Source of the DNA: Bacillota bacterium
GTDB lineage: Bacteria > Bacillota_E > Sulfobacillia > Sulfobacillales > Sulfobacillaceae
Direction of reading: 5' to 3'
DNA length: 5,397 nt
Assembly: GCA_021802225.1 (NCBI GenBank)
Contig: JAKAAS010000171.1
Span: 1 to 5,397 of the forward strand
Made by a program: the position numbers and the translations under genes. The notes under the pieces are model-generated. The model saw nothing but the letters and a program-made list of their open reading frames with translations, had not been told where the DNA came from and searched no databases. Of the stretch, positions 1 through 5,397 are shown piece by piece; position 1 is the first letter of the stretch; each line of letters starts with the position of its first letter.

Positions 1-1
1 A

Positions 2-226
2 GCCGTCTATGCCATCATGGGGTTCGTGGCGATTCACCAGCTTGAAGGGACAGTCATCGGCCCCAAGGTCATGGGAGATTCGGTTGGGCTGCATCCACTG
101 GTTGTCATCTTCGCTATCTTGGCGGGAGGCGAAATTGCCGGGGTTGCAGGGCTTCTTCTGGCGGTGCCTACTACGGCAGTCATTAAGGTTCTGTTAGCGC
201 ATTTATATCGGCGCCTGACAATCTGA
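2..226 (+). CDS. AI-2E/PerM family membrane protein, C-terminal fragment (YrrI-like)
   Basis: This is the last 74 codons of a gene that begins before the window; the frame is open from base 2 to the TGA at 224-226. The visible part contains hydrophobic segments separated by glycine-rich turns, including HPLVVIFAILAGGEIAG and GVAGLLLAVPTTAVIKVLL. The pattern G-x-HPLVV...GG...G..GLLLAVP is the typical end of the AI-2E transporter/PerM family (PF01594), a group of polytopic inner-membrane proteins. Family members have been linked to export of small molecules or ions, but substrates are mostly unknown, so no substrate is assigned. In Bacillus subtilis the homologue yrrI sits just upstream of alaS, as here, which supports the call. 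It ends in a short basic cytoplasmic-type tail (YRRLTI). The family is recognised with good confidence; the exact function is not. Confidence 0.85.
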   Translation, partial: AVYAIMGFVAIHQLEGTVIGPKVMGDSVGLHPLVVIFAILAGGEIAGVAGLLLAVPTTAVIKVLLAHLYRRLTI

Positions 227-227
227 C

Positions 228-257
228 TTGACCGTGGCAGAAGGAGCCAAGTACAAT
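228..257 (+). promoter_or_regulatory. Predicted SigA-type promoter of alaS operon
   Basis: A -35 box TTGACC (228-233) and a -10 box TACAAT (252-257) are separated by 18 bases, each one mismatch from the consensus TTGACA/TATAAT. Transcription would begin at about 263-266, giving a leader of about 40 bases before the alaS ATG at 304. The promoter starts two bases after the upstream gene's stop codon, in the only gap before alaS. The upstream ATG at 256 lies inside the -10 box and so would not be on this transcript. Prediction from sequence only. Confidence 0.6.
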
Positions 258-289
258 GAGAAAGATTAGCAATGCCTTTGTATTGCGGC

Positions 290-296
290 AAGGAGG
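290..296 (+). promoter_or_regulatory. Ribosome binding site deciding the alaS start
   Basis: AAGGAGG is a near-perfect Shine-Dalgarno sequence, 7 bases before the ATG at 304. It supports 304 as the main start over the in-frame ATG at 256. That ATG also has an AAGGAG (241-246) at 9-base spacing but overlaps the predicted -10 box. Confidence 0.8.
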
Positions 297-303
297 ATTT
301 TCT

Positions 304-2922
304 ATGCGTTCTGCCGAAATTCGGCAAAAGTTTCTTGATTTTTTTGAGTCTCAGGGGCATCATAAAGTGCCCAGTTCACCCTTGGTGCCCGCCCAGGATC
401 CCACGCTGTTATTTACGAATGCGGGCATGGTGCAGTTTAAGGATGTGTTTCTCGGCAAAGAAGCGCGCTCCTACCGCCGCGCTGTCACTGTACAAAAATG
501 CATGCGGGCCGGAGGCAAGCACAACGACCTCGACCAAGTAGGTAAGACGGCCCGTCACCAAACCTTCTTTGAAATGCTCGGAAACTTTTCTTTTGGCGAC
601 TATTTCAAGCGTGATGCTATAGGATTTGCGTGGACTTTTCTTACGGAGGTTTTGGGGATTGACCCGCAGGTCCTGTGGATCACGGTGTTCGAGACCGACG
701 AGGAAGCATATCAGCTATGGCAGGAAGTGGCTGGGGTATCCCCTGAGCGCATCGTGCGCATGGGCGAGAAAGACAACTTCTGGAGCATGGGCGATACCGG
801 GCCGTGCGGCCCCAGCTCGGAAATTTTTGTGGACCGTGGCGCCCAATATGCTTGTGGCGATCAGTGCGGCCTGGGGCTGTGTGAGTGCGACCGCATTCAG
901 GAAATCTGGAACCTTGTCTTCATGCAGTATGACCGGGACAGCACGGGAACTCTGACGCCGCTGCCGCGCCCGAGCATCGACACCGGCATGGGACTTGAAC
1001 GGATTGCCGCATACCTCCAAGGCGTGGAGTCCAATTTTGAAACGGACCTTCTGCGGCCACTGATTTCGGCCATAGAAGCGCTGTCGGGCATCGTCTATGA
1101 CCCCGGTCTCCGCGGCATGCCATTTCGTGTGATCGCAGATCATATTCGCGCCATTACGTTTCTGCTGGCAGAAGGAGTTTCTTTCAGCAACTCAGACCGT
1201 GGTTATGTCATGCGTAGAATCTTGCGGCGCGCCGTGCGGTTTGGGCGGGTGTTGAATTTTCAGGAACCATTTTTGCATAAACTCGTTCCAGTTGTGGAAG
1301 ACGTCATGGGATCAGCATATCCGGAAGTGCTGGTGGGTTCCGCTCTGATCCAGCAATCTATTCACGAAGAGGAAAAAAGATTTCGCCTGACGCTGGAATC
1401 CGGAATGAAAGTTCTGGGCGACAAGCTCGATGCGATAGCGCCAGGAGAAGAGTTGCGCGGGGAAGAAGCATTCCTCCTGTACGATACGTTTGGATTTCCA
1501 TTGGATCTGACGCTGGATGCCGCCGAAGAGAGAAATATCCGGGTGGACCAAGCGGGATTCGACCAGGCTATGGCGGCTCAAAAGGCGCGTGCGCGCAACG
1601 CCCGCAGCCGGCACCAGGACGCTCAAAATCTCCCGCAGCACGGCCTGACAGAATTTGCGGGCTATGAGCGCACAGAGCTTGAAAGCCAGCCTGTTGACAG
1701 CCTCTATATCGGAAACGATCCGGTAACTCGTCTGATGTCGGGAGAATCTGGATGGCTGTGGGTTCCCTCTACGCCGTTTTACCCCGAGGGCGGCGGGCAA
1801 GTGGGAGACCGCGGAACCATTACAGGTCCGGAGGGAATTTTCCGGGTGGAAGATGTGGTGAAAGTTCATGGGGCTATATGGCATTTCGGAACGGTAACCC
1901 AAGGAACCGTGACCAAGGGTGACGCTGTGTCTTTGGCTGTGGATAGGGAGGCCAGAGATGATGCCCGCCGCAATCACACCGGGACCCACCTCCTCCATGC
2001 GGCCCTCCGCGCGGTTCTTGGGACGGGGGTCCACCAGACAGGCTCGCTGGTGGCCCCCGATAGGCTGCGCTTTGATTTTTCGTATCCGCAGCCCTTATCT
2101 GCTGATCAGGTCGAACAGATTGAGGACTTGGTCAACGGCTGGATTCTGGAGAACATTCCCGTCCAAACGCGGGTTATGGCCAAGGAGGAAGCTCTGCAAG
2201 AAGGCGCCCTAGCCTTTTTCGGGGATAAGTATGGAGAGGTTGTGCGGGTGGTGACGGTACTGGGAGCCAGCCAAGAATTGTGCGGCGGCACTCACTGCTC
2301 GGCTACCGGGCAACTGGGTCTCTTTGCCATTACGGAGGAAAGCTCGGTAGGCACGGGCTCCCGCCGGATTGAAGCCGTCACCGGACGCAATGCGGTTGGC
2401 TGGGCCCGCATGCTGCGGCGGTCGGTTGAGGATATTGGGGACCAATTGCATGCAGCGCCTCAAAATTTGTCGGCGAAAATCGGGGAGATTTTGCAGAACA
2501 GCAAAACCCTTGAGGGCCGCCTGCTGGATCTCGAACGTCAGATCCGCTTCGAACAGGGTGTGGCCCTGGCCGAGCAGGCCATCACGTATGACGGGTTGCG
2601 CTTGGTCGTGGCGGAGGCCACTACCGAGTCGCTGGACGCATTGCGTGAAGTGCTGGACGGCGCTAAGTCTCGGGCGCAAGGGGTGATTTTAGCGGCTAAC
2701 CATGGTGAGCGGGCTTCATTAGTTGTATATTTAGGGAAAGACTTGGTAGCTCGGGGTCTTGATGCCCGCATATTGGTGAAGAGCCTCGCGGCTTACATTG
2801 ACGGGGGCGGCGGCGGACGGGCGGACCTTGCGCAGGCCGGCGGTAAAAATCCGCAGGGAATCCCGCTCTTGCTGGCGGAAGCCCGGCGGCAGGTGTCTGA
2901 GAAGCTGGTGGCAGCCGGATAA
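304..2922 (+). CDS. alaS: Alanyl-tRNA synthetase
   Basis: This cytoplasmic class II synthetase charges tRNA-Ala with alanine using ATP and clears misacylated Ser/Gly-tRNA-Ala. The 872-residue length is normal. The N-terminus MRSAEIRQKFLDFFESQGH is canonical. The catalytic domain (about 1-240) has motif 2 around R59 to TFFEMLGNFSFGDYFK (87-102) and motif 3 GMGLER ending at R233. A Cys cluster C184, C188, C193, C195 before EIWNLVF may bind metal. A helical tRNA-recognition domain follows (about 240-450). The editing domain (about 460-690) keeps the zinc set H558-x3-H562 and C660-x3-H664, with PEGGGQ near 495. A coiled-coil-like stretch (about 715-750) leads to a C-Ala/DHHA1 domain with DGGGGGRADLAQAGG at 833-847. 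All key residues are present, so it should both charge and edit. An in-frame ATG at 256 would add 16 residues but is less likely. It heads the operon; no T-box fits in its short leader. Confidence 0.97.
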   Translation: MRSAEIRQKFLDFFESQGHHKVPSSPLVPAQDPTLLFTNAGMVQFKDVFLGKEARSYRRAVTVQKCMRAGGKHNDLDQVGKTARHQTFFEMLGNFSFGDYFKRDAIGFAWTFLTEVLGIDPQVLWITVFETDEEAYQLWQEVAGVSPERIVRMGEKDNFWSMGDTGPCGPSSEIFVDRGAQYACGDQCGLGLCECDRIQEIWNLVFMQYDRDSTGTLTPLPRPSIDTGMGLERIAAYLQGVESNFETDLLRPLISAIEALSGIVYDPGLRGMPFRVIADHIRAITFLLAEGVSFSNSDRGYVMRRILRRAVRFGRVLNFQEPFLHKLVPVVEDVMGSAYPEVLVGSALIQQSIHEEEKRFRLTLESGMKVLGDKLDAIAPGEELRGEEAFLLYDTFGFPLDLTLDAAEERNIRVDQAGFDQAMAAQKARARNARSRHQDAQNLPQHGLTEFAGYERTELESQPVDSLYIGNDPVTRLMSGESGWLWVPSTPFYPEGGGQVGDRGTITGPEGIFRVEDVVKVHGAIWHFGTVTQGTVTKGDAVSLAVDREARDDARRNHTGTHLLHAALRAVLGTGVHQTGSLVAPDRLRFDFSYPQPLSADQVEQIEDLVNGWILENIPVQTRVMAKEEALQEGALAFFGDKYGEVVRVVTVLGASQELCGGTHCSATGQLGLFAITEESSVGTGSRRIEAVTGRNAVGWARMLRRSVEDIGDQLHAAPQNLSAKIGEILQNSKTLEGRLLDLERQIRFEQGVALAEQAITYDGLRLVVAEATTESLDALREVLDGAKSRAQGVILAANHGERASLVVYLGKDLVARGLDARILVKSLAAYIDGGGGGRADLAQAGGKNPQGIPLLLAEARRQVSEKLVAAG

Positions 2923-2933
2923 CCAACAACCAT

Positions 2934-2941
2934 AAGGGAGG
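2934..2941 (+). promoter_or_regulatory. Ribosome binding site deciding the ireB start
   Basis: AAGGGAGG lies 9 bases before the ATG at 2951. The in-frame ATG at 2942 directly abuts this site with no spacer and so cannot be served by it. This favours the start at 2951. Confidence 0.8.
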
Positions 2942-2950
2942 ATGCGGACG

Positions 2951-3226
2951 ATGGGGCCGACAGATGAGACTCGCAGGCTATGGGGCCATCAAGAAGCGGC
3001 CAACCAGGCCGATGCGGTTTTACGCGAAGTCTATAGTGCCCTGAAGGATAAAGGGTATAATCCCATTAGCCAGCTTGTCGGGTATTTGCTATCCGGCGAT
3101 CCTGCCTACATCACGAGTCACCAGGGGGCGCGTAACCTGATACGCCGTGTTGAACGGGATGAGCTGCTGGAGGAACTGCTCCGGCAGTACGTGGCCCATG
3201 TAGAAACGACCTCGCCCAATGGCTGA
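2951..3226 (+). CDS. ireB: IreB/ReoM family regulatory phosphoprotein (UPF0297, YrzL)
   Basis: A 91-residue protein with the hallmark UPF0297 motifs GYNPISQ (35-41), [11 protein letters not shown] (44-54) and [12 protein letters not shown] (60-71). In Enterococcus (IreB) and Listeria (ReoM) the family is a substrate of the PASTA Ser/Thr kinase. Phosphorylation near the N-terminus controls ClpCP-dependent turnover of MurA and so peptidoglycan synthesis and cephalosporin tolerance. Starting at 2951 gives MGPTDET, placing threonines at positions 4 and 7, the positions known for family phosphorylation; starting at 2942 would shift them to 7 and 10. That and the spacing of the ribosome binding site decide the start. 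The gene lies 28 bases after alaS and its last 8 bases overlap ruvX, so the two are probably translationally coupled. Kinase control here is inferred from the family; no kinase gene is in the window. Confidence 0.93.
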   Translation: MGPTDETRRLWGHQEAANQADAVLREVYSALKDKGYNPISQLVGYLLSGDPAYITSHQGARNLIRRVERDELLEELLRQYVAHVETTSPNG

Positions 3227-3959
3227 ACGCATAATGGCGTTGGACGTGGGGGATAAATGGATTGGGGTCGCTATCAGCGATGAAATGGCAGTTCTTGCGT
3301 CAACTAAGCCTCCTATCAAGCGGAGCTCACATTCTCATGATCTTCAGCTCATTCTGGATTTGGTCGCCGTCTGGAATATCAAGGAAATTGTGGTAGGCTT
3401 ACCATTGAACATGAATGCAAGCGTCGGTCCCCAGGCCCAGAAAACTTTGAAGTTCGTCACCACACTTCGAGCGCAGGCTTCCTGCGAGGTGGTGACATGG
3501 GACGAACGGCTCACCACGCGGCTGGCCGAGCGGTTGCTCATCGAGCGCGATGTGCGGCGCGAAAACAGAAAAAAACTGGTGGATGGTCTGGCTGCCGCAT
3601 TGATTCTCCAGGGGTATCTTGACCATAAAAAAAACACCAAATTAAGGGAGGACATCACAATGGCTGATGACAAAGATTTGATAGGGCAGGGACCTGAGGA
3701 AGAAGACGAAATTATTACCCTGACGGACGAGGACGGACATGAGCACGAATTTGTGGTTGTGGATGTAATCGAGGTGGAAGAACAGGATTACGCTATTTTG
3801 CTGCCCATCGATACAGAAGAAGATGAGGAAGCGGAAGCGGTCATCCTGCGGCTTGAGAAAGATGATGACGGGGACGATGTGTTGGTTGACATCGAATCCG
3901 AAGAAGAATGGGAAAAAGTGGCTCAGGCCTACGAAGAGCTTTTGGACGAAGATGAGTAG
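3219..3959 (+). CDS. ruvX: RuvX/YqgF nuclease, in-frame with DUF1292 (apparent fusion)
   Basis: Residues 1-138 are a complete YqgF/RuvX domain (RNase H-like fold), a putative Holliday junction resolvase also tied to 16S rRNA 5' end processing. Visible motifs are [16 protein letters not shown] with D9, [29 protein letters not shown] with E96, and [15 protein letters not shown] with D122; D9, E96 and D122 are the expected acidic catalytic set. W14 sits where K-[RT]-IG is usual. RuvX normally ends near residue 138, but here the frame stays open through a 9-residue linker (KNTKLREDI region) into a full DUF1292 domain, giving 246 residues. The junction contains an A8 run (3627-3634). One base fewer or more there would end RuvX at a TAA (3643-3645) or a TGA (3665-3667), so fusion, slippage or sequencing error are all possible. 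No clear ribosome binding site precedes 3219; the ATGGCTGA overlap with ireB suggests translational coupling. Confidence 0.9.
   Translation: MAERIMALDVGDKWIGVAISDEMAVLASTKPPIKRSSHSHDLQLILDLVAVWNIKEIVVGLPLNMNASVGPQAQKTLKFVTTLRAQASCEVVTWDERLTTRLAERLLIERDVRRENRKKLVDGLAAALILQGYLDHKKNTKLREDITMADDKDLIGQGPEEEDEIITLTDEDGHEHEFVVVDVIEVEEQDYAILLPIDTEEDEEAEAVILRLEKDDDGDDVLVDIESEEEWEKVAQAYEELLDEDE
3644..3651 (+). promoter_or_regulatory. Internal ribosome binding site for the DUF1292 gene
   Basis: AAGGGAGG lies 8 bases before the ATG at 3660, inside the open frame continuing from ruvX. It is as strong as the sites of ireB and alaS and implies that the DUF1292 protein is made separately, whether or not a fusion is also made. 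Confidence 0.8.
3660..3959 (+). CDS. DUF1292 family acidic protein (YrzB-like)
   Basis: Starting from the internal ATG this is a 99-residue, very acidic protein; roughly 40 residues are Asp or Glu and only a handful are Lys or Arg. The core [18 protein letters not shown], followed by [21 protein letters not shown] and [14 protein letters not shown], is the typical DUF1292 (PF06949) pattern. The family is found next to ruvX and mltG in Bacillota (yrzB in Bacillus subtilis) and has no established biochemical function; none is assigned here. Its own ribosome binding site and an ATG at the expected N-terminus support independent translation. It is in frame with ruvX upstream and no stop separates them, so it may also exist as the C-terminal domain of a RuvX fusion. 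It ends 29 bases before mltG. Confidence 0.88.
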   Translation: MADDKDLIGQGPEEEDEIITLTDEDGHEHEFVVVDVIEVEEQDYAILLPIDTEEDEEAEAVILRLEKDDDGDDVLVDIESEEEWEKVAQAYEELLDEDE

Positions 3960-3974
3960 TCTCCTGCGGAGCTT

Positions 3975-3980
3975 GGAGGG
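3975..3980 (+). promoter_or_regulatory. Ribosome binding site supporting a TTG start for mltG
   Basis: GGAGGG lies 8 bases before the TTG at 3989. No ATG or GTG exists in this frame between the upstream in-frame stop (TGA, 3953-3955) and the membrane segment, so a TTG start is required. A second TTG at 3992 is possible but lies 11 bases away. Confidence 0.75.
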
Positions 3981-3988
3981 ATGTTTTA

Positions 3989-5032
3989 TTGTTGCCATCC
4001 CGTAAGCTGCATAAGCTGAGGCGCCCGCGATGGCAGTGGACCTGGGCACGGATAGGGGGGACGGCTCTTTTATTGGCCGTCCTTTTGTCTGGGTTCTGGG
4101 GGTGGCTGCAATTTCAGCCCGTGGACTCAAGCGACTCGCATCCGTCGTATGTTACGGTGAAATCTGGTCAGTCTGCCGATGTCATCGCGCGCACCCTTCA
4201 ACAGAGAAAACTTATACGCTCGGCTCTGGCATTTCGGGTTTTGAGCCGGGTATACCACCTGTCCCGGTCTCTAGAAAGCGGCGTGTACCGGATCCGCCCG
4301 AATCAGAGTCCACAGCAAATCATGGCCATGATGAGGACAGGCCAAGTGGTGACGATACGCGTCGCGATTCCAGAAGGCTTCACGGTGCAGCAGATCATAT
4401 CCCGGCTAGTTGCGTCTCATATCGGAAGTCGGCAAGAGTACCGGAAACTGCTGGACCATTCCTTGCCGGGCATGCCAGCTCCAGCGGCTGGAGTGCGGGA
4501 TCCCGATGAAGGCTATCTCTTTCCTGCAACCTATAAATTTCCGTATGGGACAACCCCTGCGCAAGCTTTCACTATGATGTGGCAGACTTTTGAAAGGCGG
4601 GCTTTGCCGGTATACCGGGCGAGCCATTCCTCTCTCAGCCTGACGCAGTGGGTGACTCTGGCCTCTATGGTTCAGCAAGAAGATAAAGACCCGTCCGATG
4701 CCCGCGGCATCGCCGGAGTATTTGTCAACAGGCTCAAAGTGGGAATGCCCTTGCAAAGCGATGCCACTGTGCGCTATGCCCTGGGCCATGCTGTCAAAGG
4801 CCCTCTGAATTATACAAATTTGACTGTGCCGTCGCCATTCAATACCTACCAGCATCAAGGCTTGCCCCCGGGGCCCATAGCCAACCCTGGCATGGTGGCA
4901 TTCAGAGCCGCTCTAACACCGGCTCCAGAGCCGTACTTATACTTTTTGTCGTTGCCAAGTGGAAAAGTCTTATACGCGGCGACGTATGCCCAGCAATTAG
5001 CAAATATTGCCTATGCAAACCAGCATCCTTAG
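3989..5032 (+). CDS. mltG: Endolytic murein transglycosylase MltG (YceG family)
   Basis: A 347-residue single-pass membrane protein: basic cytoplasmic start (RKLHKLRRPR), one membrane helix at about 22-42, then an extracellular part. Residues about 53-110 form the LysM-like subdomain (YVTVKSGQSADVIARTLQQ, ESGVYRI). The catalytic YceG domain follows with EGYLFPATY (174-182), LASMVQQED (224-232), VFVNRLKVGMPLQSD, FNTYQHQGLPPGPIANPG (ending at 301) and a PYLYFLSLPSG tail. The enzyme cleaves nascent peptidoglycan strands beside the elongation machinery and is thought to set glycan length. E231 aligns with the catalytic glutamate (E218 in Escherichia coli, aligned from memory). Two nearby positions usually acidic differ: Q229 replaces the first Glu of the EKE-type motif and A180 replaces Asp in PDTY. 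Function is likely retained, but this deserves checking. It starts at TTG and probably ends the operon. Pairing with ireB fits shared control of wall growth. Confidence 0.94.
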   Translation: MLPSRKLHKLRRPRWQWTWARIGGTALLLAVLLSGFWGWLQFQPVDSSDSHPSYVTVKSGQSADVIARTLQQRKLIRSALAFRVLSRVYHLSRSLESGVYRIRPNQSPQQIMAMMRTGQVVTIRVAIPEGFTVQQIISRLVASHIGSRQEYRKLLDHSLPGMPAPAAGVRDPDEGYLFPATYKFPYGTTPAQAFTMMWQTFERRALPVYRASHSSLSLTQWVTLASMVQQEDKDPSDARGIAGVFVNRLKVGMPLQSDATVRYALGHAVKGPLNYTNLTVPSPFNTYQHQGLPPGPIANPGMVAFRAALTPAPEPYLYFLSLPSGKVLYAATYAQQLANIAYANQHP

Positions 5033-5053
5033 GCAAATGTATTAAATTGTAAA

Positions 5054-5104
5054 ATATGGAAAAACTCCCTAGTAGAAGCAGAATTGAAGGGAGTTTTTCC
5101 ATAT
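5054..5104 (+). terminator. Perfect 17-bp inverted repeat after mltG: terminator and/or RBS-masking hairpin
   Basis: ATATGGAAAAACTCCCT (5054-5070) and AGGGAGTTTTTCCATAT (5088-5104) are exact reverse complements around a 17-base loop. The CTCCCT/AGGGAG core followed by T5, with A5 on the other side, resembles a bidirectional intrinsic terminator 21 bases after the mltG stop. Against a simple terminator are the long loop and the GC core of only 6 bp. The right arm also holds the ribosome binding site and the first two bases of the next ATG, so an RNA hairpin would also hide the start of the next gene. Confidence 0.65.
5087..5093 (+). promoter_or_regulatory. Ribosome binding site of the last gene, inside the hairpin arm
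   Basis: AAGGGAG lies 9 bases before the ATG at 5103 and matches the sites used by ireB and the DUF1292 gene. Bases 5088-5093 pair perfectly with CTCCCT (5065-5070), an exact anti-Shine-Dalgarno sequence in the left arm, so access depends on the hairpin opening. Confidence 0.6.
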
Positions 5105-5397
5105 GTATTGGACGCGGCGTGCGAGGGCAGGAACATCAGCAGCTATACTTGTGGGGGTCTTGGCTCTGTCGTGGTGGATGTTCTGGCGTCCGGCGGCCCC
5201 CTTGCCATTTGCGCAGGGACCGACTGCAATTGTCCACCCAGTCACTGATGTGATGGTGTTCGGGGCCGGCGGTGTGCGGCTCACGCAAAGGCAGTGGACT
5301 TCCGCTCTCGTCATCGTTCCCTCCCGGCTGCCGTCATGGGCGCACAAGGAGCTCGCGAGCCGTTATGCGCCGCACGGTTACAGTCTGGAGCAGGTGT
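5103..5397 (+). CDS. Unrecognised membrane-anchored protein, N-terminal part
   Basis: The frame is open from the ATG at 5103 to the window edge, giving 98 codons without a stop; the first upstream in-frame stop is the TGA at 5085-5087. The start MYWTRRARAG is basic and is followed by a hydrophobic helix at about residues 13-28 (SAAILVGVLALSWWMFW), then a proline-rich stretch RPAAPLPF. This is the layout of a signal anchor or uncleaved signal with the rest outside the membrane. The later part (VTDVMVFGAGGVRLTQRQ, ALVIVPSRLPSWAHKELA) looks like a folded alpha/beta domain, but I do not recognise the family. In Bacillus subtilis this place after yrrL/mltG is held by yrrM, an O-methyltransferase, which this does not resemble. 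Its position may mean an envelope role, but that is inference. Its start overlaps the inverted repeat after mltG. Confidence 0.72.
   Translation, partial: MYWTRRARAGTSAAILVGVLALSWWMFWRPAAPLPFAQGPTAIVHPVTDVMVFGAGGVRLTQRQWTSALVIVPSRLPSWAHKELASRYAPHGYSLEQV

Noticed and set aside
269..286. Small hairpin GCAAT/ATTGC in the alaS leader
   Set aside because: Only 5 bp with mostly A-T pairs; too weak to support a regulatory claim.
256..303. Longer alaS start at ATG 256
   Set aside because: It overlaps the predicted -10 box, and the canonical AlaRS N-terminus and the best ribosome binding site fit the ATG at 304; kept only as an alternative.
1312..2034. Long reverse-strand open frame (240 codons) inside alaS
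   Set aside because: It lies fully opposite alaS, has no recognisable domain, and alaS is intact with all motifs on the + strand.
2942..2950. ireB start at ATG 2942
   Set aside because: It directly abuts the Shine-Dalgarno sequence with no spacer and would shift the phospho-threonines from positions 4 and 7.
3642..4130. Reverse-strand open frame across the DUF1292/mltG junction
   Set aside because: It is opposite two recognised genes, and its composition is what the complement of acidic codons would give.
5029..5055. Possible promoter for the last gene with a TAAAAT -10-like box at 5050-5055
   Set aside because: No convincing -35 box at proper spacing; the region is simply AT-rich.
5056..5253. 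Forward open frame starting MEKLPS inside the hairpin
   Set aside because: It has no ribosome binding site and starts in the left hairpin arm; the frame from 5103 has a ribosome binding site, a membrane anchor and stays open to the edge. The matching MEKLPS on the other strand is only a result of the palindrome.

Overview
The window carries one co-directional, housekeeping-type gene cluster on the + strand. In order it holds the C-terminal end of an AI-2E/PerM-family membrane protein (YrrI-like), alaS (alanyl-tRNA synthetase), ireB/reoM (UPF0297, YrzL), ruvX (YqgF/YrrK), a DUF1292 protein (YrzB) and mltG (YceG/YrrL). It ends with the start of an unrecognised membrane-anchored protein that runs off the edge. 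The order yrrI-alaS-yrzL-yrrK-yrzB-yrrL is, from established knowledge, the conserved order of Bacillota such as Bacillus subtilis. Strong AAGGAGG/AAGGGAGG ribosome binding sites and an IreB protein (a substrate of PASTA-type Ser/Thr kinases) also point to a Gram-positive Bacillota. The moderately high GC content and protein style suggest a Sulfobacillus-like or other deep Bacillota lineage; that placement is inference.

Layout: 2-226 is the tail of the membrane protein. A good SigA-type promoter (TTGACC-18-TACAAT, 228-257) lies just before alaS, whose canonical start is at 304. AlaS, IreB, RuvX, DUF1292 and MltG follow with gaps of 29 bases or less, or with overlaps, and look like one operon ending near 5032. 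ruvX overlaps ireB by 8 bases. ruvX and the DUF1292 gene are in the same frame with no stop between them, so as written they form a 246-residue fusion, although the DUF1292 part keeps its own strong ribosome binding site and ATG.

After mltG comes a perfect 17-bp inverted repeat (5054-5070 / 5088-5104). Its right arm contains both the ribosome binding site and most of the start codon of the last gene, so it may be a terminator, a translation-blocking hairpin, or both.

By function, the cluster joins translation (AlaS), cell-wall control (IreB/ReoM, MltG) and nucleic-acid processing (RuvX). No mobile element, CRISPR array, tRNA or rRNA was seen. The points most worth a second look are the ruvX-DUF1292 junction at an A8 tract, the hairpin over the last start codon, the unrecognised last gene, and two changed acidic positions in MltG.
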